The notes under the pieces were generated by a model that was not told the origin of the DNA, did no database searches, and saw nothing but the letters and a program-made list of their open reading frames with translations. Positions 45,927-58,400 of a DNA stretch of 64,000 nucleotides are shown here, one piece after another. The DNA is taken from contig NW_023503374.1 in the NCBI RefSeq assembly GCF_014529535.1, positions 5,208,001 to 5,272,000 of the forward strand. Direction: 5' to 3'. Positions within the stretch are counted from its first letter, which is position 1. Each line of letters begins with the position of its first letter. A program made the position numbers and the translations under genes. Source of the DNA: Bradysia coprophila (Eukaryota > Arthropoda > Insecta > Diptera > Sciaridae).

Positions 45927-47524
45927 AATTACGCGACCCTAGTGAAAACTGAAACTCCTACAAGTCGTGTTAGGACCTTGATATCCATTTTGAACTTTTG
46001 AGACTTTCATTTTAAACCTCGTTTTAAACCGTGGGATATTCTTGTTGGTTAAAATTAAATTCATTAAATTGTACAAACTGGTTCATTTAATTGATCGACA
46101 ATTTGCTTGCAGTGATGTTTCGTGAATTGAAATAGTACTTTATAGTGCAGGTCGATATGTAATTCCGTGCGATTTACGTTATTAAGAAATTTTCTTTATT
46201 TCATATTGTTTGCCATAAACAGTTGTGGAACAAAGTCTTTTTCCGGAAAATGGAAAATCGTTTTGTGCATCCGACAATTGAAATACGACCTATTTTGCCA
46301 TGATTTTTCATTAAGAAATGTCAGTTTTTCCCGAACTATATATCGTGCGGGAAAAAACTTCATTTCTTTACGATTTATAGTGCGGGAAAAGAATTACATG
46401 CATTTTTCTATGACTATACGATTGATTAAATTTAATATGGTGAATGTGAAGTGTGTATGTTTTCAAGTAAATTGATGTGTTTTGTCTATTTCAGTTGTCC
46501 GATGCACAAAACGTTGTTCGTACCTCGACAGGAAATGGATTTTTTCAGCACAGGAAAACTTAGGACTGGTGCTGAAAAAATCGTCATTTCCTGTCTTGGT
46601 ACGAAAAATACTATTTCCGACCGGAAAAGCCATTCATATAAAAACCTTCAAAGTCGAATATCTCCGAAAATACAAATTTTTTTTGAAAAAATTCTTCTGT
46701 TGTAGTAAGTATGGCTCATTACCGATATTTCATGGAAGACCCGAGTAAAAATAAAAGTCTCAAAGGTTCGTAAAGAGACGTCTCACGAACCTTTGAACCT
46801 TTGTGACTTTTATTTTTACTCGGAAACTTCTTTTTGGAGGAGTCGGTATCAGATGGTAATAATCGAACGTTATTAGTTTTGGGTTGAGCGTTAAAAATAA
46901 TTCCATTTACCAATATTTCCATCTAATTGGTACCAATTTGATGATAATAACGGTAGCGAGAATTAAAATATTTGTAAAAGGAAAAATTCCAATGGTCGTC
47001 GATCAAAAAATATTGGTCGAATATAATTTCCCATTATGGTTCTTGGTGTCCCAGAAAATTTATCAACTTTGAGGCCATTTTCGCTGGCCATTTCCAATTT
47101 ATTTTCATAAAAGTGGTGTCATTCGAAAGCTACATTCAAGTACTTCTGATTTCCGTCGGTCGGCAATGATCCATGTTCAAAAGATATGGCCTGGGAAAGT
47201 CATGCATGTTTTAAGGATTTTGTAAGTTATTTCTAGATCAATAAAACGTTGCTATAATTTGGGATACTAATTCAAGTGTTTCTTGCACATACATTTCGTC
47301 ACTACTTCCCCTCTACTTGATTTCTGTTCAAGGAATTTGAAAAGTCCTATATTTGGGATGTTATTAACAATTTTCACTGTGAAAATTCAATTTACTTTTA
47401 CGAAAGCTATTTCGTGTGACATAACTATTTTGTTGGTCCCGGTTCCTAAAAATAAGTGACGTCTTCATGGTCCACTCTCTTCCCAATACTAGACAATCCC
47501 AAAAGAAACGAGAGCTTATACAGA
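45927..47524. repeat. Spacer with two palindromes
   Basis: At about 46515-46610 TCGTACCTCGACAGGAAATG and GCTGAAAAAATC, CATTTCCTGTC form an inverted pair. At 46741-46823 CCGAGTAAAAATAAAAGTC pairs with GACTTTTATTTTTACTCGG over arms that also contain AAAGGTTCGT. No gene seen; the open frames at 46167-46748 are unsupported. Confidence 0.55.
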
Positions 47525-47532
47525 GCCATAAC

Positions 47533-47677
47533 CAGGGCCGAACTGGCTACCAAAAGGCGCATCGGGCTCGTATAACAAAAACGCAACTCAAAGAGGCGCC
47601 AATATACGAAAAAGGTGCCAAATTTGAAAGGCGCATCGGGCTTCGCCCGATCGCCCAGTATGGCCAGTGCGGGCCAG
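47533..47677. mobile_element. 145-bp hAT-like MITE with 8-bp TSD
   Basis: Ends CAGGGCCGAACTGGC and GCCAGTGCGGGCCAG are inverted copies; the inner arms share GGCGCATCGGGC, which also occurs as a direct repeat inside. Perfect 8-bp duplication GCCATAAC flanks it (47525-47532 and 47678-47685). CAGGG-type ends plus an 8-bp TSD are typical of hAT elements. It is markedly GC-richer than its surroundings. Confidence 0.92.
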
Positions 47678-47975
47678 GCCATAACATCAACGCTTTAGTG
47701 AGCATTTCGGAAACTATAATTTTTTGGTTATGGACGTTTTGACAGCTGAAATTACCTTGTAACAGACATAAAGGGCGTCTCTATCAATACTGCTAGTACA
47801 ATCTATTTTTTGAGCAATAGAAGAATAATTGAATTCTTGGAATTTTTGTTAAATTCTTGTAAACTCGGTACCATTGGAGTTAAATTTAAGTTTTGTCAGA
47901 GTCTGCTGTCAACAATTTATGAATGGAAAAATGGAGAATAAGCAATCCAATCAAACACTGCCATTTCCCTTATAA

Positions 47976-48207
47976 GGGACGAATCGACACAACGCTAAAT
48001 TGAAGCCTAAATTTGTGCGAAAAAATGACATATTTTTAATGATAACCACAAGTATTTCTCATTGTTGCTGAAAGCCACCACTTCTTGACACAAAACGATG
48101 GTCCCACTTTTTCCAGAAAGGATGCGGAGCGAACACGAAGTTGTCATCGAAAATTTATTATTTTTCGCACAAATTTAGGCTACAATTTAGCGTTGTGTCG
48201 ATTAGCC
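47976..48207. mobile_element. Older TTAA-type MITE (232 bp)
   Basis: Inverted ends with CGACACAACGCTAAATTG and CAATTTAGCGTTGTGTCG, followed by AGCCTAAATTTGTGCGA. The right flank is TTAA (48208-48211), the left flank is decayed (TATAA). The subterminal AAATTG-AGCCTA motif relates it to the elements at 32116 and 48239. Confidence 0.65.
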
Positions 48208-48238
48208 TTAAAAACTAGTCAGAAATCGATTTCCTTAA

Positions 48239-48635
48239 GAGCGCTCGCCCCTTGGTAATTTTGTAGCCTACATTTGTGCGCAAAAATATTGGTTTTTTGA
48301 TGATTTCTCTGAACCAAAATCTTTTTTTGAAAAAGAAAAACCATTAAAGCATGCACAAATGTGGTACTTTTAAGGGAAAAATTGGTTTGTTGTAGATAGC
48401 TTAACCCATTTGGAGAAACCTTTGCAAAACATATAAATTTACACATTTGCAAAGGTTTCTCAAAGTGGAATAAGTTATCATCCACAAACCAATTTTTCTC
48501 TTAAAAATAACACATTTTTGCATGCTTTAATGGTTTTACTTTTTCAAAAAAAGATTTTGGTTTAGATAAATCATCAAAAAACGAATATTTTTGCACACAA
48601 ATGTAGGCTAGAAAATTGCCAAGGGGTGAGCGCTC
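48239..48635. mobile_element. 397-bp piggyBac-like (TTAA) MITE
   Basis: Inverted ends GAGCGCTCGCCCCTTGG and CCAAGGGGTGAGCGCTC, flanked by TTAA (48235-48238 and 48636-48639). Arms continue through TTTGTAGCCTACATTTGTG and AAAATCTTTTTTTGAAAAAG. A truncated relative (48655-48790) follows directly, repeating the left arm (AATTTGTAGCCTACATT, GGAAAAATTGGTTTGT). Confidence 0.88.
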
Positions 48636-48790
48636 TTAAAAGCAATGAACTCCTTGAAAATTTGTAGCCTACATTAAGGCGATAAAAAATATTCGTTTTT
48701 GATTATTTATCTGAACCAAAATCTTTTTTTGAAAGGAAAAATTGGTTTGTGACTCACAACTTAATCCACTTGGAAAAACCTGTGCCGATT

Positions 48791-49194
48791 ACATAACTTT
48801 ACACAATCTGCAAAGGTTTTGAGGAACGTTTTCATGGATGCATGGAAAGCTTTCCTCAGGCGTACGTGAAACCGCTGCAGATGCGAACGCCATATTACAA
48901 ACGAGAGAATATGTGTCAGATTACACGACGTTGTATAAACCCTAATATATGGTTCCATGTCACCTTCTTTTTTACTAACCTTGAAATCCGATGGTGAAGA
49001 GTGCTGGATCTAAGAAAACATTTTTTTACTCCCAGAAATTTTCTGCAAAGACTCACACTCCACCTCCTTAGAGGCCAACAGGATTTGTCGATGTAATGCA
49101 ATGAAACTTCGTCAATTTTCGTGTAATTCAAACTTTTATGTACAACATGATCTCCAATTTTAGCATCATCCAGCAACCACCGATCTGCTTACAA
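48791..49194. other. Spacer downstream of the zinc-finger gene
   Basis: No clear feature. Should contain the 3' UTR of the minus-strand zinc-finger gene. Confidence 0.4.
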
Positions 49195-51329
49195 TCATTC
49201 CATATTATGTTCAACCTTATGTTGTTCGAATAGTCTTTGCGACGTGAACTCTTCGTCGCACAGAGAACATTTCTCCAAAATGGCATCATGTTCAGCCGCA
49301 ATGTGAGCGTTCAGATCAGCCGAATTGATGAATTTCGTATCACAAATCTCGCAGTCATACAAATTGTCAATGATTTCGTTGTGTTGATTGGACCGATGCA
49401 GACGTAACGCTCGCACCGAATCGAAACCCATATCGCAATCGTCGCATTGGTGAATCGAATCGAGTATACGTTCGTGGTTCTTCAAGTGTTGCAGCAAATT
49501 GCTCCTGTAAAATATCAAATGGTCAATTTCCGTCGGTCGAGAGTGTGGAGAGCTAAGCAACTTACTTGATTAAAAATGCCTTCGAACACTGATTGCATTT
49601 GAACTTCTTCACAGGCTGATTGTGCAATTTGATGTGATTGCAATACTCCTGCTTATCCTCGAACAGCAAGTCACACTTTTCACAGGACATCGGTTTGATG
49701 TCTTCATGGGTTTTGATGTGGTCCGTTAATTGCATTTTCGTACTGAAGTCAGCATCACATTCGGTGCATTTGAATGCTTTCTCGCCGTCAATGAACTGAC
49801 AGATATGACTCTTCAGCGACGCCTTGCTCGAGAATTTTTTTTCGCAACTATCGCATTTGAAGTCCTTTTTGTTGCCGCTGTAGTGTTTTTCCACATGCTT
49901 TCGGTATGAGTACCGCGACAGCAGTTCCTTCTTGCAAACTTCACACGAAAACTTCATAACAGCATCCGGATTGTGTTTGATCAGCTCGTGCCGTTTCAAG
50001 CCATCTCTCTGACGGAAGGTGTCTCCGCATTGGTTGCAGGAAAATGGTTTCTCACCGCTGTTAGAAGGACATTTTTGAAATGGAAAATAGAAATTAATGG
50101 ACGAAGATAATACGTACGTGTGTCGTCTCATGTGAAAGACCAACGATTTACTTTGAGTGAAGCCACGGTTACAAATGTTGCAGGTGTACGGTCGCTGTGG
50201 AGGCAAAAATTAGTTTTCGAAATTTGTCTCTTTGTTTCCGATAAGACTAATTACCTCGCCAGTGTGTATGAATATGTGCTGCTTCAGAGATCCGTTTTGC
50301 GTGAAACCAGCACCACAGATTTTGCATACGTACGGTTTTACACCGTCGTGAGTTTGTATGTGACGCAGTAGATTAGTTTTCGTACTGAAGTCCTTGTTAC
50401 ACCGTTTACAGTAGTGCAACGTCATGTACTCCTTTTTCACTCGTTTCTTCGGTGGACTACTGCCGAACGCCTCTTCCTGTGAATAGATTCGCGTTACGAA
50501 TCAACGAAATAAATTGACTGTCTGATTGTAGCGGCGTACCTGCTCCTCGAGGTATACTTCGTCAAGTAAATGTTCCTCTTCATACACTTCATTGTCCAAG
50601 ATCACCTCTTCCATTTGTTCGACTTCCTCGTTACTGTTATTACTGTCGACGATCTCGTCTTCGTTGTTCTCGAATATGATCTCTTCGATGGTTTCCGTTT
50701 CCACATGTTCAGCTTTAATTTTCTGCACATTGTGCGTGATTTCCACAACGTTCAACTCCTTCAGCTTGGGCGTCGACGTTTGCACGTCACTCGATTCATC
50801 TTGTGATTGTTCTCCGAATTCACCGTCGAACAAATAATCGTCCATATCAACCTCCTCATCGTTGTCATTTTCTCTAACCGTTGCCACTTGAGTGAATTGT
50901 TTGTTTACTTTCGTGATAAAACTTCTCAATTGTGCCGCTGAAGATTCACTTTGTTTCCGAAATTCAAAAGCCAATTTCAGCCGACGCACACATTGCACGC
51001 ACAGTCTTTCGGGCAGTCCATCACCTTTAATCAACTAAAATGTAAATAACAAACACAAAATTAAGGAAACTTCACAAATAATGTTTACAAATCGAAATTG
51101 ATTTGTAGTAGCTGGTTGCGGTCTACCTACGATCACTACATAGATTTCATGAGATGAATGTATGAGCCAGGCATTTTCATGATAATTCTACAACATTTTT
51201 TACCTTTGTCTGCGTAACGTATTTGAATTTATCACCCAATTTATCGGCATCCTGATCGCTGAACAGCGACTTTCCGTCACCGCTTTTCAAACACACCCGG
51301 CACACGCTAATATCAATTTTAATATTCAT
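49195..51329 (-). CDS. ZAD-type C2H2 zinc-finger transcription factor, six exons, complete
   Basis: Minus strand; exons 51329-51204, 51034-50540, 50476-50255, 50194-50118, 50057-49566, 49504-49195. All junctions keep frame (phases 0, 0, 0, 2, 2), giving 573 residues. Residues 1 to about 75 are a ZAD domain: Cys10-x2-Cys13 and Cys54-x2-Cys57, split by intron 1; ZADs mediate dimerisation in arthropod factors. A long acidic linker (rich in Glu and Asp, residues about 90-205) follows. Twelve C2H2 fingers occupy the rest (first: YCKRCNKDF; last: KCSLCDEEF), several joined by HTGE(K/R)PY-type linkers. Finger 6 has SHIC where the second His is expected. A nuclear DNA-binding regulator; target unknown. 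ZAD-C2H2 genes are lineage-specific in insects, so no orthologue is named. Confidence 0.92.
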
Positions 51330-53202
51330 TTTGTACTTTGCAAATGTAATAAAATTACACGAAATTGTCTATGAAGGACAGAAATGGCGCAGAATGCCAA
51401 TGCAAAGCGTACTGAGGCGAATCTGGCGAGCGTTTTTACACCAACAAAAATGCGACATATGCGACATTCCGACACAATCGTTTGACATTATGTTGGTAAC
51501 ACTGGCTGATCTGTCACTTTACATTTTGGCGCATTTTTTTGACCTGTTCATATTACATGTGTCACTCTTATAGAGGCATGCCAACGTTTCTAGTACGTTT
51601 CATTCGTCATTGGGGATGAAGGGTACAATAACTTTGGAAGGTTTACGATTTTCGTATTGAGTGCATAAATCAATGATAACTCATTCTATCAAGAACAGCT
51701 TTTGAGTCAACGTCAAAAGAATATAAGAAAGTTTAGTCCGGTTTAGTCATTCAGGAAATGACAAACTTTGACGATTTTATCACTTTTACATGGTAAAGGG
51801 TACACTATGATATTGTAGCTATCATTGGTACAGTCAGAAATTATTGTCATGAGGCTCATAAAAAATCATCGACGAATGTGATTAACGTTTGCATATCAGC
51901 AGCATTTCTGCCGGGGTGTTTAGACCCGTACGAAGTACTGGGGTCTTATAGGTTTACGCATACGTTTATAACACGTCGAATTGGACTCCCTGAGTAAGGG
52001 GAAACCTATTGTGGTTGTGGTTGTCTAGAGATGCCAAATCAGTGAAAAAAAATGTCCGTCTGTCCGTCTGTCTGCACGATAACTTGAGTAAAACGCATAC
52101 GATTTTGAAAATTCTTTTTTTTCCCGTTTGGTAATGTCAAAAGACAGTTCGAACTGATATCGTTATCGGTGTAGGTGACGCTTACAGATTCTACACGCAA
52201 AAAGATATGCGTCACAAATGGCAGCTGATGAGCAAAGTACGCGAAAGTTTTATCAACAAAAATCTTACCAGAAAAATTTTAGGAAGAAAATTATAATAAA
52301 AAAGTTTGCTTCAAAAAGTGGCAGATGATTCGGCTTTCTTCCGTTTGAATTCCATTCATTAAAGGAATATATTTCACAATTATAAAAATTTTCCTCGACT
52401 TTTTAGGAAAACCATGAGACACGTGTCGAATGAAATCTGAAACTCTATAAATTTGTCTTTTAAACGAACTTTCTATCTGCCATATTTTCCGAGTTATAGG
52501 TTCCATAGCTCAATAGCTTAACACTCTCATAACTCCGAAATTATAAGCTTTTATAAAAAAAAAAAATTCAAATTAGTTTCTTAGAATTACGTCCTTAACA
52601 TACCCTGAAAATTTCAGCCAAATCCGCCGGTAAATTCAAAAGTTTCGGTTAACAGAGTGACAAAGTGACAGAGTGACAAAGTGACAGAGTGACAAAGTGA
52701 CAAAGGTTGGTAAAATTCATCAATTTCAAAATGTATGAAAATGAATTTCTTCATACAAATTTCTGCAAATTTCCAAGTTTTGAAATTTAATATGTCGGCC
52801 AAATTTTAACCTTATGAGGCGTGTGATAGCTCGTTGAACTCGTATGGACGCCCAGATTACGAATAAAATACTTTGGGGTAGTAGGAGCAAAGGGGGAAAA
52901 GTCAAAAAGTTCGTGTATATATGTTCCTCAGTCCTGCGGAAAAATTTTTTTGTCAAATTTTTCAGTGTGAACGGACTTGCGTCACGGCCCTTCACTAACG
53001 TAGGGACATGATAGTACGTATACAGTACATACCGGTCAGAAGACGCAAACTCTATTTGCGGACTGGTTAACACGTAATATAGCGACAAGCAACTGCTGTT
53101 TAACAACATAAAGTTCGTATACAACGGAATTCTGGTTTATTCATTGTTGAAAAGTTGAATTGGGTGTTCTCTCACTACAAGTGATACATTGAACGATGCA
53201 AT
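51330..53202. repeat. Intergenic region with a GTCCGT-family fragment and a short tandem repeat
   Basis: At about 51925-52150 a fragment of the repeat family seen at 4360-5600 and 38 kb: CCCGTACGAAGTACTGGGG, GTCCGTCTGTCCGTCTGTC, then ACTTGAGTAAAACGCATAC. At about 52655-52705 ACAAAGTGACAGAGTG repeats in tandem. No gene is recognised; the region includes the promoter of the zinc-finger gene (right of 51329) and of the oxygenase gene (left of 53203). Confidence 0.55.
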
Positions 53203-53958
53203 ATGACTGCTAGTTCTTCATCTTTCACATCAAAGCAATTGACATCGGCATTACGACCGAATTTCGATCCATCCAAAATCAAGAAGAAAAATGTGAACCT
53301 GAAACCGATATCGGCTGATGGAAAGCTGGCCTTTCTTCTGTACAATGTTTTTAGTCGTGACGAGTGTGACGCTTTAATTAAATTATCCGAAGAGTGTGGC
53401 TACACGGAAGCCTTGGTGAATATCGGCGGCGGACGAGAAATGCGAATCAAAGGTTTTCGAGACAGTTCACGAGTGCTAATTGATGACGAAGCATTTGTTC
53501 AGAGACTTTTCCAACGAATATCACCGTACATTCCGACAGAATTTATGAATGAGAAAGTGGTGGCTATCAACGAGCGCCTCAGATTTTTACGTTACGAACC
53601 GGGAGACAAATTCAAGCCTCACTACGACGGTTCATACTGTCGTCCGGATAATTCGGCAGAGACTCTAATCACCATACAAATTTACTTGAATGATAAGTTT
53701 GTGGGTGGCGAAACCAATTTTCTGGATAGAGATGATGAAACGAAATGTGTGCCAGTGAAACCAGTAACTGGTATGGTCTTAGTATTCGAGCATCGGATAT
53801 TTCATGAGGGCAGTGTTGTAAGGAAAGGCCAAAAGTATGCGGTTCGAACTGATGTTCTTTACACTAGGGAGAATGCCAGAAAGTTTGTGAACGCACTGCG
53901 AAATAAAACTGAAGATAACGATGATAGCGAACATAAGGCTCGGTGTGTGTGTCAATGA
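53203..53958 (+). CDS. Prolyl 4-hydroxylase-like 2-oxoglutarate/Fe(II) dioxygenase
   Basis: A single exon of 251 residues. The double-stranded beta-helix core runs from about residue 120 to 222. Iron ligands are visible as His140-x-Asp142 (KPHYDGSY) and His201 (FHEGS), with Lys211 or Arg215 (KYAVRTDVLY) positioned to bind the 2-oxoglutarate carboxylate. RFLRYEPGDKFKPHYD and GGETNFL are typical of the P4Hc family. Such enzymes hydroxylate a substrate while decarboxylating 2-oxoglutarate. No signal peptide or membrane segment, so cytosolic or nuclear, unlike collagen P4H; substrate unknown. The C-terminus is short, charged and ends CVCQ. Poly(A) signal AATAAA at 53966-53971. Convergent with TEFM, 57 bp apart between stop codons. 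Confidence 0.9.
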   Translation: MTASSSSFTSKQLTSALRPNFDPSKIKKKNVNLKPISADGKLAFLLYNVFSRDECDALIKLSEECGYTEALVNIGGGREMRIKGFRDSSRVLIDDEAFVQRLFQRISPYIPTEFMNEKVVAINERLRFLRYEPGDKFKPHYDGSYCRPDNSAETLITIQIYLNDKFVGGETNFLDRDDETKCVPVKPVTGMVLVFEHRIFHEGSVVRKGQKYAVRTDVLYTRENARKFVNALRNKTEDNDDSEHKARCVCQ

Positions 53959-54015
53959 CAGGTCGAATAAAAAAACGATTTTCAATATTTCAACGATCCG
54001 TTTAATTTCTATAAT

Positions 54016-55478
54016 CTAAACCAATTTCGGTGGATTTTCAGCCAATTTAATTTTCTTTTTGGACCTTTCCTTCAATGCTTCATAACTTTTTGGGCATTTT
54101 AAGACGTTTAGTCGTAGGAAAGCCAGACCAGTCAGCAATGTGCAACTTAACAACTCCTTCACCTGACTTTCGGATGAGGCATAACTTGATTTGAGATCAT
54201 CTTCGACTTGCACCAACGTTTGCACATCTTCATTCAATACGGTGGAAGTTTGACTCCAGCGAAGTAAAGTGTCGACATAGTTATTTGACGAAATCTGTTC
54301 CGTTCCAACGTATAGCTTAAACAAACTGAAAGTAAATTTACTTGTAGAAACGCCCAGTCATTTGGTGTGGATAACGATGACAAAAGTAAGCGAAGGCCAG
54401 TGTCCCATTCTATGGTAAATCAAACGAAGTACAAGATTCACTGACGAATCGTCAGTGACGATCATATACCTTGAGTATTCTGCAGTTATATATCGTAAAG
54501 AATCCGTAATGGTATCACTGGCCTCATGAAAAATCGATCGCAGACATGCCACTTATCTTTAAAAATCAAACATTGGTTCACACTCACCGTGCGTACAAGT
54601 ACTTTCTCAAATAGGCCACATTATTGATACTCTCATCGTTGATTTCCTCATCAACAACGGTCAGCAGAGTGCTGCGTTGCGCAACTAAAACCGATGCCAT
54701 TCCAATCATGTTTGATAATTGAACGTTAAGGTTAACTTTTTGCGAAGATCCGACATTGGTGGCAACCGGATTTTCAAATACATAAAAGTCTGACTGCGGA
54801 ACCGCTTTTAGAGCATTCGAAATGAAACTGGCCATTAGATGAAGACTTAGTTTCGATTGTGGCAATGGCCTCCATTCCCAATGGGTGATATTTGTCAGTG
54901 CATTCGGAGTTAATACAAATGTACACCAAGCCAGTCCGGTCAGTCCACACTGAATCGCAGTGAATGACTTAATTTGGCTAATCACATTGTCTGATATCTT
55001 AGGGGTGGTGTGCGAGAGAATCCTTGGTGCTGTTATGGTGCCTAGAGGGTTCAATTTTGTAATGGTTCGCTAGCCGTTCAATGAAGGTCAGTACATACCG
55101 TCGTCATTAATGTCTGCAGAGTCTCCACCATACAATATCTTTTTACAAAATCGATGCAAAACATTCTCGCTGAAACCGCCGATGGTAAATAGTTCGTCAA
55201 TGCTGGTCACACTTCTACTTATTTGTTGTCGACCAAAGTGTAGTTTGTTGGCTCTTGTCTTGGAAAGACCGAATCTTATACATGAGAAACAGTGTAACCA
55301 TTTTGGACCGGCGAAAATTCTGATAAGAAATCGTTTACCGTTCGGTTAAATCTTCCACAGTACTACTGTTTACGACGCTTAGAACTTTCTCCGTTTGCAC
55401 TTCACTTAACTTAAAGTTATAGTAACAATGTCTTGTTGAATGAATACACCGTCTTGCTGTGAGACGTATTGCTAACAT
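54016..55478 (-). CDS. TEFM: Mitochondrial transcription elongation factor (TEFM), complete, four exons
   Basis: Minus strand; exons 55478-55339, 55274-55099, 55041-54588, 54325-54016 join in phase (2, 1, 2) to 359 residues; human TEFM is about 360. The first 20 residues (MLAIRLTARRCIHSTRHCYY) look like a mitochondrial presequence. Next is a helix-hairpin-helix region (KVLSVVNSSTVEDLTE and the FGLSKTRANKL segment), then an RNase H-like fold with SDFYVFENP and ARLFKLYVGTEQISS, both TEFM hallmarks. TEFM binds mitochondrial RNA polymerase and promotes processive transcription; its nuclease-like fold is thought to be inactive. The third intron is 262 bp and contains an open frame that is not used. 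The minus-strand poly(A) signal ATTAAA is at 54006-54001, so the 3' UTR probably overlaps that of the oxygenase. Confidence 0.88.
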
Positions 55479-58400
55479 TTTATAAAATATTTTTTAACTT
55501 TTGTTGAGACTATACTTGTGCACATATTTGCATCTTACAAGTACTTCATCATCAGCTGTTTTTTGTATACATCACTGTCAAAATGAAAAAATAGGCAATA
55601 GATTTTCTCGTCTGGTAGCCTTTTTCTTTCTTCGAACGCGGCAAATTTGATTTTTTTTGTTTTATTTTAAACATGCATGCAGCGTGAACAACCTCATTTT
55701 CTCCTCTCCGAAGACTGTGAGAAAATGACTTTTTGTTGACGCTTCGTCTGATGACAGTTCAGGGGAGAAAATCAAAATTGTCTACCCTCTTGTTTTCCCG
55801 AATTGTCACCTTGTTATTGTTATTTTGAAAAATGGCATTAGTCATTTGTGTACCTGTTTTGGACGATTGATTTTAGGCAATTTCGCGGATTGTAGGCCGA
55901 ACGAAGTGAGGTCTACAAGCGAAAGTACATTAAATCAACCGTCCCAAACAGGTGCACATGTGAGTTTTCATGCAGAGGGCCGGAAACCCGAGAAAATTCG
56001 AAAAATTGCCCTCATTTTCGGCCCCGAAGCATGAAAAACAAATTGATGTGTTGGTGACGTGGAGAAAAACTGTTATTCGCACGCATGAGAAACTTTTTGT
56101 TTGGCGAAGGAAAGAAATAAGAAATTCCAACTGTTCATTATTTGTGATGTTTTTCTAACCAAGGCTATAAATGGAAGCTATGTCTGTTTTTGAAGTCTTT
56201 CTTTTCTTTTCTAGCATTTCATTCATAAATATTTAAGCTTGGAATAACTACGCTGGATCTTCAGTAAATTAATATTCATGATAACATTACCACTATGACT
56301 CTACCAATCTACCATGCTGTATACTCTGCCGTTCCGCAAGTTTACAACCTCGTTTTTTATACCAACATCGAAAATGTCAATTTTGTCGACAAAATTTGCT
56401 GTAAGTATCAACTTTCAATGTTGGTATAAAAATGAACGACACGGGGCAAAGGCAAAAAATACAGCCCTTGCCTTCGGCGCGGGCATCAACTTTCTCACAG
56501 GGCTGCATTTTTTTACTTTAGCCCCTTGTCATTCAATGTACTATTCTTGGAAATGTTGGAAATTAAAAAATTTCGGTAATGTCACATGACAACAATCAAA
56601 TTATGTTCATTCCATCATTCGCAATATGGGCGTGCATACAAAGTTATATAAATACTGACTAAGAATTAAGCATCTAAGATGGTCACCATGAAGGTCAAGG
56701 TATTGTCATTATTAACATATTAAGCGACCTCTTACAGTTTTAATGCTTGATTTCCTCTTACGCCGTTTACGCTCCGTTTGCACTCCTTTTACTCTTTAAA
56801 CAATAAAAAAGAGGCGTGGTTTAGCTAAACATTAGCATAATTGTCATGGTGGATGGTGAATGAGAGTAATAAGAGATATGTAGGGTGTGCCAGTTCGAAT
56901 TTCGAAAACATTTCGAACAACTTTGTCCCCACAGCATCGCATATAAAAATTGCAAAAGTGAACACGAAATGGAACATTCGATACGACATGGTAGAAGAAA
57001 AACGTGGGTTGGAATTTTATGTGTTGGTCACCCTGATTTTGAGCTAGTGAGATGTGAAATTGTGCATATAAGACGACGAAGGGATGCAGCCCCGTTCATA
57101 ATATTTTGACATTTAACTCAAAGTATGTAAACACTGATGGTATTGCAGATCCGCAAAAACACTTTCGGGTGAAATAATTTTCATAACGAAAATTTTATGC
57201 TGAGCAACGCAGTTCTGACAACATTATTACGCCAATAAACATCAGAGATGCAACATAATAAATCTTATATTCACGCGAAAGTCGGGATCCGTATTTATTG
57301 TTATTCCCTGAGGGTCTGAGATACCTTCAGTGTTTATATACTTTGGTATTTCTTGCTATTCCCTGAGGGTCTGCGATACCTTCAGTGTTTATATACTTTA
57401 ATTTAACTCGCTCAAAATCAGTGTTACCAACACAGGTACTACGAATATTCAACTTGGTAGTGTACGTATATCACTCTTAGATTTATATAATGATAGGTGG
57501 CGCATCTGAATCGATAGCCTCATTTTTAGCTTTTCTAAAACGCAAAAGTAGTAGAATTTAAATTTATGGTCGAAAATTAATTCTAGTAATGTGGGAACCT
57601 AAATCATAATCCGCATTATCACCAAAATTCAGTAGTTTCGCCCGTTGCTCTTGATGATACTTTATAAACATAAAAGGTTTGTGCCAGTAATAAAGGCCTC
57701 TACATACTTACGCCGTTTAGCTGAGACCTTATGCTGTGCAACAGACCCAGTGTTATCTATCTAAGGTGTACTAGAAGCAACCTACTTTAATGGTACCTTA
57801 GTAAAATGGAAAAACACCCGAAGCTACAATTTGCTTATACCAATTCGACTTGGGATATGTATAGATTGTGGAAATTGTTCCTGTTATTTCCTGAACTTTG
57901 GAACGTGTGTAGTATGCCCTGTAATTATTCAAAGTTTGACATTTACATGTGAAAAAATTTCTCATATCAATCCGTCGAAATGTCAAAAATTCGAAAACGA
58001 TATCGAAATTATGATGATCGGGCACCTATCATTTATATGTTGGTATCAATTTTTCATTGCGTCACATCAAATTTATTGAGATATAAACGCAATCAAAGTC
58101 AAAAGTAATCAACGACTGTGACACAAGGTGAGTTGAATTACTTTGCTTCCATTTCGTGACTTTCTTGTGTTTCTTTTAACTGTGAAGGTCATTAGATACT
58201 GAAATTGTGTTACTTAGTATTCCAATAATAAGAAGTCACCGTAACATCAATTTTATATCAAATGCAAATGGCCGATACAAAATCTTGGCTGCTGTCAACA
58301 GTCGTTTGATGACAGAAACGTCAACTGTCATTGAATGTCGAAATGTCTAGAATAGTGTTTAGTTCGTTCGGCTTTTGATGTAGCGTATTCGTAGGGAAGA

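Noticed and set aside
46167-46748. Three overlapping frames of 84-102 codons suggesting a small gene
   Set aside because: They cross a palindrome at about 46515-46610, share no motif with known families and have no splice or start context that stands out.
54358-54552. Extra TEFM exon from the open frame in this stretch (also tried with an acceptor at 54517)
   Set aside because: A direct splice 54588 to 54325 joins ARLFKLYVGT in the correct phase and gives a protein of normal TEFM length; the extra exon would break the conserved block.
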